DNA of 38,859 nucleotides from Bifidobacterium avesanii (GTDB taxonomy: Bacteria; Actinomycetota; Actinomycetes; Actinomycetales; Bifidobacteriaceae): positions 1-38,859 of the forward strand of contig NZ_WBSN01000021.1 of NCBI RefSeq assembly GCF_009299475.1, in the 5' to 3' direction. The number at the start of each line of letters is the position of its first letter. Within the stretch, counting starts at the first letter, position 1. This document shows positions 28,396-36,857 of the stretch, one piece after another. The notes under the pieces are model-generated. The model made no database searches, was not told the DNA's origin, and was given only the letters and a program-made list of their open reading frames with translations. The translations under genes were made by a program, and so were the position numbers.

Positions 28396-29196
28396 ATGGC
28401 AGGCACCACCATCACCCTGCCCAGCGGCACGAAAGTCGTCAAGCCGCGCTCGTACACGCTGCCGATCGCGGCCGGCGTGATCGCCTTCGGCGCGTTCTGC
28501 GTGTGGTTCACCGGATTCGACCCGACCGTGCTCGCCGAACGCGGCGACCAGTTCTTCCTCATCCTCGGCCGCATGTTCCCGCCCGAATGGTCGAGCGCCG
28601 CGAGCATCGTCGACCCCCTGCTCGACACGATCCGCATGTCCCTGCTCGGCTCGGCCATCGGCGCGGTGGCGGCCGTCCCGTTCGCCATGCTCGCCTCCAC
28701 GACGATCATCCACGCCAAGGCCGTCACGATGGCCATGCGCTTCGTCTTCAGCCTCATCCGCACGCTGCCGACGATCATCACCGCCCTGATCGCCACGTAC
28801 ATCTTCGGCCTCGGCACGCTCGCCGGCACCACGGCCATCGCGCTGTTCACGTTCTCCTACCTCGGCAAGGTGCTCTACGAGGAGATCGAATCGGTGGACA
28901 TGGGCGCCTTCGAGGCCATGACCGCGCTGGGCGCCTCCCCCGCGCAGGCGTTCCGCTTCGCCGTGCTGCCGGAGATCCTGCCGTCGTACATGTCCAACGC
29001 GCTGTTCTGCTTCGAGGGCAACGTGCGCTACTCGGCGATCCTCGGCTACGTGGGCGCCGGCGGCCTGGGCCTGATCCTCAACGAGAACCTCGCCTGGCGC
29101 GAATACTCCACCGTGGGCATGATCCTGCTCGAACTGCTCGCCACGGTGTTCGTCATCGAAACCACCAGCCGCGCGATCCGCCGCCGGCTCGAGTAG
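28396..29196 (+). CDS. phnE: PhnE-type ABC permease, first
   Basis: 266 residues with about six membrane helices. The cytoplasmic EAA loop reads GAFEAMTALGASPAQAFRFAVLPEILPSY, matching the PhnE consensus. It starts one base after the phnC stop, so translation is probably coupled. It should form a heterodimer with the second permease. Confidence 0.9.
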   Translation: MAGTTITLPSGTKVVKPRSYTLPIAAGVIAFGAFCVWFTGFDPTVLAERGDQFFLILGRMFPPEWSSAASIVDPLLDTIRMSLLGSAIGAVAAVPFAMLASTTIIHAKAVTMAMRFVFSLIRTLPTIITALIATYIFGLGTLAGTTAIALFTFSYLGKVLYEEIESVDMGAFEAMTALGASPAQAFRFAVLPEILPSYMSNALFCFEGNVRYSAILGYVGAGGLGLILNENLAWREYSTVGMILLELLATVFVIETTSRAIRRRLE

Positions 29197-29226
29197 CGGA
29201 CCCACAGCCCGATTAGGAGCATCATC

Positions 29227-30042
29227 ATGATTTCAACCGATCTCGCCAAACTCTACGCCGATCGCCCCAAGGCCACCCTCGGCCGCGTCGCCACGGCCGT
29301 CATCGTCGTCGCGCTGCTCGTCTGGTCCGCCGCCGGCATCGAATCGTCCGGCGCCAAGGCGGACAGCGGCTGGACGATCGTGGGCAGCATCCTCAACGGC
29401 CTGACCCACCCGGCCCCGCAGCTGCTGTTCAACCTCACCACGACGGGCGTGCCGTACCTGCTCGTCGAAACCGTGGCCATCGCGTTCATGGGCACCGTGG
29501 TGGGCGCCGTGATCGCCGTGCCGCTCGCGTTTCTGGCCGCCTCGAACCTCATGCCCAAGCCGGTCGCGTGGCTCGCGTCCTTCGCCATCATGGCCATCCG
29601 CACCGTGCCGGTGTTCGTCTACGGCATCATGTTCGTGCGCGTGACGGGCCCGGGCGCGTTCGCCGGCCTCATGACCATGTCCCTGTGCTCGGTGGGCATG
29701 GTGAGCAAGATGTTCATCGAGGCGATCGAGGATCTGGACCGCGGCGTGCTCGAATCGCTGTCCGCCATGGGCCTCAACCGCTGGCAGCAGATCCGCTTCG
29801 GCGTGCTGCCGCAGATGATGGCCAGCTTCCTGTCCACCGCGATCTACCGCTTCGACATGAACCTGCGCGACGCCACGATCCTCGGCCTCGTGGGCGCCGG
29901 CGGCATCGGCGCGCCGCTCATCTTCGCCATGAACGCGTACCGCTGGAACGAGGCCGCATCCATCCTGTGGGGGCTCATCGTGCTGATCCTCCTCGTGGAA
30001 TACGGCTCGACCAAGCTGCGCAACAAGCTCGCCCGCGGCTGA
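29227..30042 (+). CDS. phnE: PhnE-type ABC permease, second
   Basis: 271 residues with about six membrane helices; the EAA loop is GVLESLSAMGLNRWQQIRFGVLPQMMASF. It is a diverged paralogue of the preceding gene, 30 bases downstream with TTAGGAGC before ATG 29227. Two separate PhnE genes occur in many phosphonate and phosphite transport operons. Confidence 0.9.
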   Translation: MISTDLAKLYADRPKATLGRVATAVIVVALLVWSAAGIESSGAKADSGWTIVGSILNGLTHPAPQLLFNLTTTGVPYLLVETVAIAFMGTVVGAVIAVPLAFLAASNLMPKPVAWLASFAIMAIRTVPVFVYGIMFVRVTGPGAFAGLMTMSLCSVGMVSKMFIEAIEDLDRGVLESLSAMGLNRWQQIRFGVLPQMMASFLSTAIYRFDMNLRDATILGLVGAGGIGAPLIFAMNAYRWNEAASILWGLIVLILLVEYGSTKLRNKLARG

Positions 30043-30072
30043 CCGCCGGCGATTGAAAGGATTCCGACACCC

Positions 30073-31674
30073 ATGTCACGCACCTTCCGCATCTGCTCCA
30101 CCTCCGACACCCACGGGCACATCTTCCCCGTGGACTACGCGACCGACGCGTTCAAGCCCTGCGGCCTACTCGACATCGCCGCGGACGTGCACGCCCTCGC
30201 CGCGCAGCCGGGCCCGGACGGCGAGCCGATCCCCACCATCGCGCTCGACGCCGGCGACACCCTGCAGGGCACCCCGTACTCGCAGCTGTTCGTGGCCGGC
30301 GACGCCTCCGAGGAGGACCGGGCCGCCACGCGGGGCCTCCCGCACCCGATCGCCGCGGCGTTCAACGCGGTGGGCTACCAGTTCGTCACGCTGGGCAATC
30401 ACGACTTCAACTACGGGCGCGGGGCCATCGCCGCGTATCTGGACGCGCTGGACGCCCGGTGCGTGTGCGCCAACGTGCGCGACCTGACGGGCCAGCTGCC
30501 GATCGCGCGCTACGCGTTCCTCGATCTGCCGAACGGCATCCGGCTCGGCGTCACGGGACTCGTGACCGACTGGGTGAACGTGTGGGAGGCGCCCGCCCAC
30601 CTGCGCGGCCTCGAGGTGACGGACACGCTCGCCGCCGCGCGCGAGATGAGCGACTTCCTGCGCCCGCGCTGCGACGTGAGCGTGTGCATCTACCACGGCG
30701 GCTACGAGCGGGACGTGAAAACCGGCGCCGTGTTCAGCGAGACGACCGAGAACCGCGCGTGGCAGATCGCGCACGACCTCGACTTCGACGTGCTCATCTC
30801 CGGCCACCAGCACATCTCCATGCCCGGCGCCACGATCAACGGCACCGCCACCGTGCAGACGTGCGCCACCGCCACCGAGTTCGCGGAGCTGATCTGCACG
30901 CTCGAGGACGACGGCTCGTTCCACGCCACCTCGCGGCTCGTGCCCGTGGGCGACCGCCACGAGGACGAGCCCTATGCCACGCTGCTGCCGTACGAGGAGC
31001 GCACCGAGCATTGGCTCACCGGCCCGGTCGGCACGCTCACCCGCGCCATCCCCGACCAGACGCACCTCGACGTGGCCATGCACGGCAGCGAGCTCGCGGC
31101 CCTGTTCAACGCGGTGCAGCTCGACGCCTCCGGCGCGCGCATCGCCGCGGCGTCGCTCACCGGCGTGGGCGTGGGCTCCGGATTCCCGCAGACCGTGACG
31201 CGCAGCGCCGTGGTGGAGGCGTACCCGTTCGCCAACACGCTCGCCGTGCTGGCCGTGACGCCGGACGCCCTCAAGGCCGCGCTCGAGCGCTGCGCCGAGT
31301 ACTTCGACCTGGACGAGGACGGCCGCCCGTGCGTCTCCACGCGCTTCCTCAAGCCCAAGGTGGAGCACTACAACTACGACTACTACGCCGGCCTCGCCTA
31401 CACGTTCGATCTCACGAAGCCCGTGGGCTCGCGCGTCACGTCGCTCACGCTCGCCGACGGCTCGCCGCTGCCGGACGGGCCGATCGAACTGTGCGTCAAC
31501 AGCTACCGCGCGTCCGGCACCGGCGGCTACGAGGCGCTGGCGGCGTGCCCGGTGGTGCGCACGATCGACGAGTCCATGCAGGAGCTCATCGTGCGCTACC
31601 TCGAGCGGCACAGCCCGTGGGCGCCGCACGCCGACGGACCGACGGCGGTCGTGACGGACCGACGGCGGTCGTGA
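30073..31674 (+). CDS. 5'-nucleotidase / cyclic phosphodiesterase family metallophosphoesterase, no signal peptide
   Basis: 533 residues. The N-terminal calcineurin-like domain has its metal ligands: D12/H14 (STSDTHGH), D62 (LDAGDTLQG), N109-H110 (GNHDFNYG), H208 (YHGGYE) and H245/H247 (SGHQHI). A 5'-nucleotidase C-terminal domain follows, with GVGVGSGFPQTVTRSAVVEAYPFANTLAVL. Relatives (UshA, CpdB, YfkN) are exported, but this protein starts directly with the first metal motif and has no signal peptide. It is the last gene of the phn operon, so it may release phosphate from an imported organophosphate in the cytoplasm. AAAGG precedes ATG 30073. A 20-bp tandem repeat covers its last 14 codons and so sets the C-terminus. 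Confidence 0.88.
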   Translation: MSRTFRICSTSDTHGHIFPVDYATDAFKPCGLLDIAADVHALAAQPGPDGEPIPTIALDAGDTLQGTPYSQLFVAGDASEEDRAATRGLPHPIAAAFNAVGYQFVTLGNHDFNYGRGAIAAYLDALDARCVCANVRDLTGQLPIARYAFLDLPNGIRLGVTGLVTDWVNVWEAPAHLRGLEVTDTLAAAREMSDFLRPRCDVSVCIYHGGYERDVKTGAVFSETTENRAWQIAHDLDFDVLISGHQHISMPGATINGTATVQTCATATEFAELICTLEDDGSFHATSRLVPVGDRHEDEPYATLLPYEERTEHWLTGPVGTLTRAIPDQTHLDVAMHGSELAALFNAVQLDASGARIAAASLTGVGVGSGFPQTVTRSAVVEAYPFANTLAVLAVTPDALKAALERCAEYFDLDEDGRPCVSTRFLKPKVEHYNYDYYAGLAYTFDLTKPVGSRVTSLTLADGSPLPDGPIELCVNSYRASGTGGYEALAACPVVRTIDESMQELIVRYLERHSPWAPHADGPTAVVTDRRRS

Positions 31675-31707
31675 CGGACTGACCGGTCGTGACGGATCGG
31701 CCGGTTG
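31633..31707 (+). repeat. tandem repeat at the 3' end of the nucleotidase gene
   Basis: Two exact 20-bp copies of GACGGACCGACGGCGGTCGT (31633-31652, 31653-31672) are followed by two 18-base variants (from 31673 and 31691) and then by GACTGACTGG-like remnants to about 31760. The first copies are coding. The 20-base period shifts frame with each copy, so the stop codon used depends on copy number. Confidence 0.85.
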
Positions 31708-31831
31708 TCCAACTGACTGACTGGCCGACTGACCGGCCGTCTGACTGACCTGACGGTCGTCGCATCCCGGTTGTCGTATCCCGGTCGTCGCGCGGCGGGA
31801 GCAATCGGGGGCGCGACGGCCGGCGAGCGGG

Positions 31832-31837
31832 TACACT
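31832..31837 (+). promoter_or_regulatory. possible -10 box of rpiR-type gene
   Basis: TACACT predicts a start near 31844 and a leader of about 62 nt ending with AAGGGG before ATG 31906. Confidence 0.45.
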
Positions 31838-31905
31838 GGCTGCAAACGGACCATGGGGACAACGCGCGGGGCGCGGCGGAACAAAGCGGAAGGGGCCTAC
31901 AGGGG

Positions 31906-32835
31906 ATGGACGTCGAATCAATGCCGGTCAGGTCGAGGATCCTGTCGATGCTGCCGTCCCTGCAGGCCGCCGAGCGGCGCGTCGCGGAGTTCCTGCTCCA
32001 GCACGGCGACGACGGCGGCGACCTGACCGTCAGCGCCGTGGCGTCCGGTTCCGGAGCCTCCGCGGGCACGGTGGTGCGCACCTGCAAGTCGCTGGGATAT
32101 CAGGGATACCAGCAGGTGCGCGTGCTCATGGCCCGCGACCGGGCGCAACGGGCGACGCCCGCGGTGGCGGCGATGCCTGTGCAGGCGGCGGCAACTGCGG
32201 CCGGCACGGCGACCGAAGCCGTCTCCATCCCGGCCCCCGCCCGCGCCCATGACGGCAACCACGTGTTCGGCGAGGGGGCGATCCGCCACGCCCTCACGCT
32301 CGCCGGCCGCATGCCCACGCTCATGGGCATGCTCTCCGTGGCCGATCTGGACGCCGTGGTCCGAATGACCCTGCAATCGCGCCGCATTCTGGTCATCGCG
32401 TCCGGGCTGTCCGCGCCCATCGGCATGAGCTTCGTCTCGCGGCTCATCCGCTGCGGCATCGACGCGGTCACATTCAACGACATCATCGACCAGCACATCG
32501 CGGCCAGCATGCTCGACGCCGACTGCGCGGCCTTCGTGGTGTCCGGCTCCGGCGCCAACGCGCATTCCCTGTCCGCGGCGCGCGCCTGCAAGCGGGCCGG
32601 CGCGCGCGTGGTCGCCATGACGTACTTCGCCGCATCCCCGCTCACCGCGCTGGCGGACGTGTCGCTGGTGCTCGAGCCGCCGGACTTCACCTTCGGCCAG
32701 GAGCTCAAGGACGTCTCCCGCGTGGCGCTCATGATCCTCACCGAGGCCATCGCCGCCGAGGTCGAGCGGGAGAACGACCGCTCCGACACCGCGTTCACGG
32801 TCGTCTCCCAGCACCTCGACGACGAGGCGGACTGA
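31906..32835 (+). CDS. RpiR/MurR-family transcriptional regulator
   Basis: 309 residues. The N-terminal RpiR helix-turn-helix (LPSLQAAERRVAEFLLQHG...GTVVRTCKSLGYQGYQQVRVLM) is followed by an Ala-rich linker and a C-terminal SIS domain (ILVIASGLSAPIGMSF, FVVSGSGANAHSL) that in this family binds phosphosugars. The targets are not clear: no sugar genes are adjacent. It may control the upstream phn-nucleotidase operon or act elsewhere. ATG 31906 has AAGGGG about ten bases upstream; ATG 31921 is an alternative. Confidence 0.9.
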   Translation: MDVESMPVRSRILSMLPSLQAAERRVAEFLLQHGDDGGDLTVSAVASGSGASAGTVVRTCKSLGYQGYQQVRVLMARDRAQRATPAVAAMPVQAAATAAGTATEAVSIPAPARAHDGNHVFGEGAIRHALTLAGRMPTLMGMLSVADLDAVVRMTLQSRRILVIASGLSAPIGMSFVSRLIRCGIDAVTFNDIIDQHIAASMLDADCAAFVVSGSGANAHSLSAARACKRAGARVVAMTYFAASPLTALADVSLVLEPPDFTFGQELKDVSRVALMILTEAIAAEVERENDRSDTAFTVVSQHLDDEAD

Positions 32836-32838
32836 GCG

Positions 32839-32863
32839 GGCCGCCGGACACCCGTCTGGGGCC
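32839..32863. terminator. short hairpin between convergent rpiR-type and MFS genes
   Basis: GGCC/GGCC and CCGGAC/GTCTGG form a 10-bp stem with one bulged G and a tetraloop ACCC. It fills the 29-base gap between the two stops. Confidence 0.55.
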
Positions 32864-32864
32864 G

Positions 32865-34367
32865 TCACTCGCCCGCGGCGGGCCTCAGCTCCGGCGGACG
32901 GCGCACGGAGAAGCGGAACATGAGCGCGGCGAGCGCGATGCCCGCGACCGCAAGCCCCACGAACACGCGCATGCTCGCCGCGAACGCCTGCGGGTACGGT
33001 TCCGCGGCCGAGAATTCGGCGATGAGCGTGCTGGCCACAGCGGTGCCGATCGCGCCGGCGAGCTGCTGGATGGTGTTCATGAGCGCCGAGCCGTCCGCGT
33101 TGAGCCGCGCGGGCAGCTGGTTCAGGGCGTGCGTCTGGTCGGGCACGAGCACGAACCCGGCGAACGCCATGAACAGCGCGTAGGCGACGGCGACCGCGCC
33201 GGTCCACTGCGCGCAGGCGGCGAGCGCCGCGTCCATGGCGAGCACGCCCATAAGCCCGCACAGGATGAACTTCGGCGGGAAGTGCCGCTTGAGCAGACCG
33301 CCGATGAGCGGGGCGGACACCGCGCCCACCGCCGCGCCGGGCAGCAACACCAGGGCGGCGAGCATGCTGCCGAGACCGTGGCCGCGCTGCAGGAGGATCG
33401 GCAGCAGGAAGTTGACGCCGAGCACGCTGCCGGACGCGACGAGCAGGATGAGCATGCCCAGCGAGAAGCCCGGGTACGCGAATGCGCGCACGTTGACGAG
33501 CGGACGTTCCATCTTGAGCTGCATGGCCGTGAAGACCGCGAGGTCCAGCACCGCGAAGGCGAGCGTGGCCCGGAACCGCCAATCGCCGTGCCACGCGGCG
33601 AAGAAGCTTGCGGCCATGATGAGCGCGGCGAGCCCGGCCGCCACGAGCAGCAGCGACGGCACGCTGATCGTGGCGCGCCCGGCACCGGCGCCGCGGCCGT
33701 CGCCGTCGGGCCCGTCTCCGCCGCGGATGTCCGGCACGGTGGCCATGCCGATCACGAACGACAGGACGAGGAACGGCAGCATGGCGTAGAAGATCCAATG
33801 CCAGTCGAGGTATTCCATCACCACGCCGCCGAACACCGGGCCGATGGCCGGTGCGGCGCACGTGACGAGGCTCACGATGCCGAGCATGGCGCCGCGCTGC
33901 TGAAGCGGCGCCTTCTCGAGGATGATGTTGGTGATGAGCGGCAGCGAGATGCCCGTGCCGAGCGCCATGACGAGCCGCGCGGCGAGCAGCATGGGAAAGT
34001 TCGCGGCGAGCGCGCCGATCAGCGTGCCGGCCGTGAACAGGGCCACCGCCGCGGCGAACAGGGTCTTGGTGGCGAGGCGGCGCACCATGAACGGCGAGGC
34101 GGGGATCGCCACCGACAGGAGCAGCAGATAGCCGGTGGTGAGCCACTGCACCACGTCCGCGGAGATAGCGAACTCGCCCATGAGCGCGGAATAGGCGATG
34201 TTGAGCGACGTCTCCGAGAGGATGCCCAGGAAGGTGAGGATCGCCAGCGCCACCACGGCCGCGACGAGCCGCCGGGCGACCGGGCTCTTGCCGCCGTTGC
34301 CGTTGTTGGGCCGGGTCTGCGGCCGGGACTCGGATTGGCGTGTTGTTGCGCGTGCCGTTGCGGTCAT
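32865..34367 (-). CDS. MFS multidrug efflux transporter (DHA2/EmrB-QacA type)
   Basis: 500 residues with about 14 hydrophobic segments, the number expected of the DHA2 family. Motif C-like GIVSLVTCAAPAIGPVFGGVVMEYLDWHWIFY and TTGYLLLLSVAIPASPFMVRRLATK are characteristic. It should export drugs or other amphipathic compounds using the proton gradient. The ATG overlaps the stop of the marR-type gene by four bases (ATGA), so the two are co-transcribed and coupled; AGGAG lies eight bases upstream. Confidence 0.93.
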   Translation of the reverse strand: MTATARATTRQSESRPQTRPNNGNGGKSPVARRLVAAVVALAILTFLGILSETSLNIAYSALMGEFAISADVVQWLTTGYLLLLSVAIPASPFMVRRLATKTLFAAAVALFTAGTLIGALAANFPMLLAARLVMALGTGISLPLITNIILEKAPLQQRGAMLGIVSLVTCAAPAIGPVFGGVVMEYLDWHWIFYAMLPFLVLSFVIGMATVPDIRGGDGPDGDGRGAGAGRATISVPSLLLVAAGLAALIMAASFFAAWHGDWRFRATLAFAVLDLAVFTAMQLKMERPLVNVRAFAYPGFSLGMLILLVASGSVLGVNFLLPILLQRGHGLGSMLAALVLLPGAAVGAVSAPLIGGLLKRHFPPKFILCGLMGVLAMDAALAACAQWTGAVAVAYALFMAFAGFVLVPDQTHALNQLPARLNADGSALMNTIQQLAGAIGTAVASTLIAEFSAAEPYPQAFAASMRVFVGLAVAGIALAALMFRFSVRRPPELRPAAGE

Positions 34368-34852
34368 GCGGTCTTCTCCTTCCGGTGTGCGGCGACGTCC
34401 TCGCGCATGAGCCGCAGCGTCTCCTCGATCGTGGCGATCGTGGTCTCGCACTGCTCCGCGGTGAGGCCGCCGAGCAGCCGGCTCAGGTGCGCGTGGTAGT
34501 CCTCCACGTAGATGCGGCGGATCTCCAGTCCGCGGTCGGTGAGCGCGAGGGTCACGGCGCGGCGGTCGGCGTCGCTGGCGTGCTTGGTCACGAGGCCGAG
34601 GTCGGCCATCTCCCCCACGAGCTTGGTGATCGACGGCGTGGTGACGCCGAGGAACGCGCTCACGTCGCCCACGCGCGCCCGGGGTGTGGACTGGTCGCCG
34701 TCGTCGGCCGCGTTGATGTGCCAGACCGCGTCGATCACATGCACGTAGCGCGGCTTGAACCCGTCCGGCAGCGGCGGCATGAGCTCGGTGACCGCCTTCG
34801 CCTTCCAGCAGGCGTCCATGAGCCCGCGCACCTCCTCAAGCGGCAATGTCAT
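34364..34852 (-). CDS. MarR-family transcriptional regulator
   Basis: 162 residues with a winged helix: VSAFLGVTTPSITKLVGEMADLGLVTKHASDADRRAVTLALTDRG. By family it is a dimeric repressor released by ligands, and the coupled efflux gene downstream is its likely target. ATG 34852 is preceded by AAGGTG at five bases; an in-frame ATG at 34957 would add 35 Arg/Gly/Pro-rich residues without a ribosome-binding site and is less likely. The transcript probably has a leader of about 110 nt. Confidence 0.9.
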   Translation of the reverse strand: MTLPLEEVRGLMDACWKAKAVTELMPPLPDGFKPRYVHVIDAVWHINAADDGDQSTPRARVGDVSAFLGVTTPSITKLVGEMADLGLVTKHASDADRRAVTLALTDRGLEIRRIYVEDYHAHLSRLLGGLTAEQCETTIATIEETLRLMREDVAAHRKEKTA

Positions 34853-34958
34853 ACGCACCTTGTCCTTTCCGTCTCCGCGGCGGGCGGCAATGCCCGGCGG
34901 CACTCGGTGAGGCACCTCGTGCCACCGCCGTCGTCCCGGACCGCCGCGGGCCGTCATT

Positions 34959-34990
34959 TAGTTACTAACGATCATTACTATAGGTAACTA
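34959..34990. promoter_or_regulatory. probable MarR operator and promoter
   Basis: An AT-rich island in GC-rich surroundings contains the inverted repeat TAGTTAC (34959-34965) / GTAACTA (34984-34990) and, inside it, the near-palindrome TTACTATAGGTAA (34975-34987). On the minus strand TATAGT sequences here can serve as the -10 of the marR-MFS operon, so a bound repressor would block it. Autoregulation is inferred. Confidence 0.7.
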
Positions 34991-35185
34991 TATGAACCAC
35001 CCGGACAATACAGGCCGCGGACGCGCCCGTTCGTCCTCACGCGCGCTTTCATCATCCGCATGCCTCCCGCACTTCCGACGCGGACGCCTTTTCGGCGAAG
35101 CCGCTTCCGACATTTCGCCCCCATCGGCGCGGATCGAAGCAAACGCGGACGCATGCGCAGACCACGCCAATCCCCCCGCATCATT

Positions 35186-35330
35186 GCGTTGTCCATTTGC
35201 TCCAACCTGCGCCGCCAAAATCGCAGCTTGGAACGAACAACCGCGAATCAAACTCACGCAAGACCCGATTCGGCGTCATTTGTTCCAATCCGCAATTTCA
35301 AGGGCGCAGGTTGGGACGAATGGACAACGC
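35186..35330. repeat. 145-nt giant imperfect hairpin
   Basis: GCGTTGTCCATT at 35186-35197 pairs with the complement ending at 35330; pairing continues through CCAACCTGCGCC and then TTGGAAC and CGAATC blocks to a 17-nt loop (35250-35266). Differences between the arms are often G-U compatible. It lies in the 620-bp gap between marR and the RarD-type gene. The flanks, 35000-35185 and 35331-35460, show nothing I can name. Confidence 0.8.
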
Positions 35331-35460
35331 ACGGACAGTGCACGGGCAAGAGGCCATCGCCAACGGGAAAGCCAAACAGGAGACGGCAGGCGGACGGCAC
35401 CCGACGCACGAGCCCGACGCGCGGACATGCGGATGTACGGCACAGGGACGCGCGCCGCCG

Positions 35461-35466
35461 TATCAT
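35461..35466 (+). promoter_or_regulatory. -10 box, leaderless RarD-type gene
   Basis: TATCAT, then CGTCCG, then GTG 35473; the G of the start codon falls exactly at +1. Confidence 0.6.
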
Positions 35467-35472
35467 CGTCCG

Positions 35473-36447
35473 GTGAACCATCAGAGCAGCACCGGCACCG
35501 GACGATCCGCACAGACCGCGCCGACCGCACCCGTCACCCGAACCCAGCGCATCCGCCAGACCCCGCGCGGCGTCGTGGCCACGCTCACTGCCGCGGTCGT
35601 GTACGGCATGTTCCCGCTGTACTGGGCGGTGCTGTCTAGCGTGCCGTCCATGAACGTGATGCTGTACCGCATCGTGACCGCCGCCATCGTGATGACGCTG
35701 TTCATGCTGGCCACCCGCCGCTGGGGGCGCTTCGTCCGGTCGGTGAGGGTCATGTGGGCCACGCCGAAGGTGTTTTGGATGGCCGTGGCGGCCGCGGTGC
35801 TGGTGACCATCGACTGGGTGGTGTACATCCAGCTCGTCGCGGTCGGCCGCACGTCGGAGGCAAGCGCCGCGAACTTCCTGCTGCCGCTCATCAACATGCT
35901 GCTCGCCCTGATGCTGCTGCGCGAGCGGACCACACCGCTGGGCGTCGCCTCCATGCTGATCGCGCTGACGGGCGCGGCGCTGTACGTGATCGACACGGGC
36001 GCGTTCCCCGGTCTCGCCATGCTCATGACGTTCAGCTACAGCGGATACTGCCTCATCAAGCGCTTCGTGCCGCTCGACCCGTTCGAGTCGCTCACCTTTG
36101 AAACCGGCGTGCTCGCGCCGTTCGCCGCCGTGGCGCTCGTCGCGCAGCCCCGGCTCGGCGTGCCCGCGGGAGAGCCGTGGTGGGTGTGGGCGCTGCTCGC
36201 CGGCTGCGGCGTGCTGACCGTCATCCCGCTGGTGCTCACGTCGTACGGCGTCAAGCATGCGGCGTTCCTGCTGCTGAGCTTCACGCAGTACATCACGCCG
36301 ACCATCCAGCTCATTCTGGGCATCACGGTGCTCGGCGAACAGGTGCCGGCGCACCGGTTCATCTCGTTCTCGGTGATCTGGCTGGCGCTGGCGGTCTACA
36401 CGTTCGATCTGGTCCGCGCGCACTTCGCCCGCCCGAAGCTGGGGTAG
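35473..36447 (+). CDS. rarD: EamA/RarD-family transporter
   Basis: 324 residues with about ten membrane helices after a 30-residue polar N-terminus. The RarD subgroup features are seen: GVVATLTAAVVYGMFPLYWAVL, AVLVTIDWVVYIQLVAVGRTSEASAANFLLPLINMLLA and LSFTQYITPTIQLILGITVLGE. Substrates of this drug/metabolite superfamily branch are poorly known. GTG 35473 is predicted leaderless; an upstream start would run through the large hairpin. A GCCCGGTC/GACCGGGC hairpin follows directly. Confidence 0.9.
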   Translation: MNHQSSTGTGRSAQTAPTAPVTRTQRIRQTPRGVVATLTAAVVYGMFPLYWAVLSSVPSMNVMLYRIVTAAIVMTLFMLATRRWGRFVRSVRVMWATPKVFWMAVAAAVLVTIDWVVYIQLVAVGRTSEASAANFLLPLINMLLALMLLRERTTPLGVASMLIALTGAALYVIDTGAFPGLAMLMTFSYSGYCLIKRFVPLDPFESLTFETGVLAPFAAVALVAQPRLGVPAGEPWWVWALLAGCGVLTVIPLVLTSYGVKHAAFLLLSFTQYITPTIQLILGITVLGEQVPAHRFISFSVIWLALAVYTFDLVRAHFARPKLG

Positions 36448-36448
36448 C

Positions 36449-36470
36449 GCCCGGTCCCGGTCGACCGGGC
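36449..36470 (+). terminator. hairpin after the RarD-type gene
   Basis: Perfect 8-bp arms (36449-36456/36463-36470) with a six-base loop begin two bases after the stop codon. No U-run follows. Confidence 0.6.
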
Positions 36471-36546
36471 AAACCTCCCGCGCCGCTTGGACCTCCCATT
36501 CCGCCCGGAACGCTGATCGCCGAACCGAATTCGCCACCCACCGTTT

Positions 36547-36681
36547 GGACGGGGCGCGGCTCCCCGGACAGGGCGCGGCTCCCCGGACAGGGCGCGCCCG
36601 CTCCCTGTCCCAAGAGTTGACAAACCGTTGAAAAATAGCCGTTTTCAAGCGTGACGGACAGGGCGCGCCCGCTCCCCGTCC
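36547..36681. repeat. four copies of a GGACAGGGCGCG palindromic unit
   Basis: Units lie at 36547-36565 and 36566-36584 (GGACRGGGCGCGGCTCCCC, contiguous), 36585-36610 and 36656-36681 (26 bases, self-complementary GGACAGGG...CCCTGTCC or CCCCGTCC). Between the third and fourth a TTGAAAA/TTTTCAA hairpin occurs. The array occupies the gap between the RarD-type gene and tRNA-Asp; 36682-36807 shows nothing more. Confidence 0.85.
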
Positions 36682-36807
36682 AGCAATCCGGCAGGGAATG
36701 CACCAATAAGACGCATTTTCGCCATCCGAACCACAGGTACGGCATCACGGCGACGCCCGCCGCCGCACGACAACGCGCACCCGGCCAAAGCAACAGGCCC
36801 GGATAAC

Positions 36808-36841
36808 AAAAAATCCTCCCACCCGGCGGGCGAGAGGATTT
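36808..36841 (-). terminator. intrinsic terminator of tRNA-Asp
   Basis: On the minus strand AAATCCTC (36834-36841) pairs with GAGGATTT (36811-36818) around a GC-rich core and runs into six U, 17 bases after the tRNA 3' end. It is the most typical rho-independent terminator in the window. Confidence 0.88.
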
Positions 36842-36857
36842 GAATCCTTCTTCTCTT

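Noticed and set aside
34853..34957. A longer MarR start at ATG 34957.
   Set aside because: The extra 35 residues are Arg/Gly/Pro-rich, match no MarR N-terminus and lack a ribosome-binding site.
36547..36681. A CRISPR array, because of the repeated units.
   Set aside because: Units are contiguous or unevenly spaced, few and palindromic, with no spacers of equal size and no cas genes.
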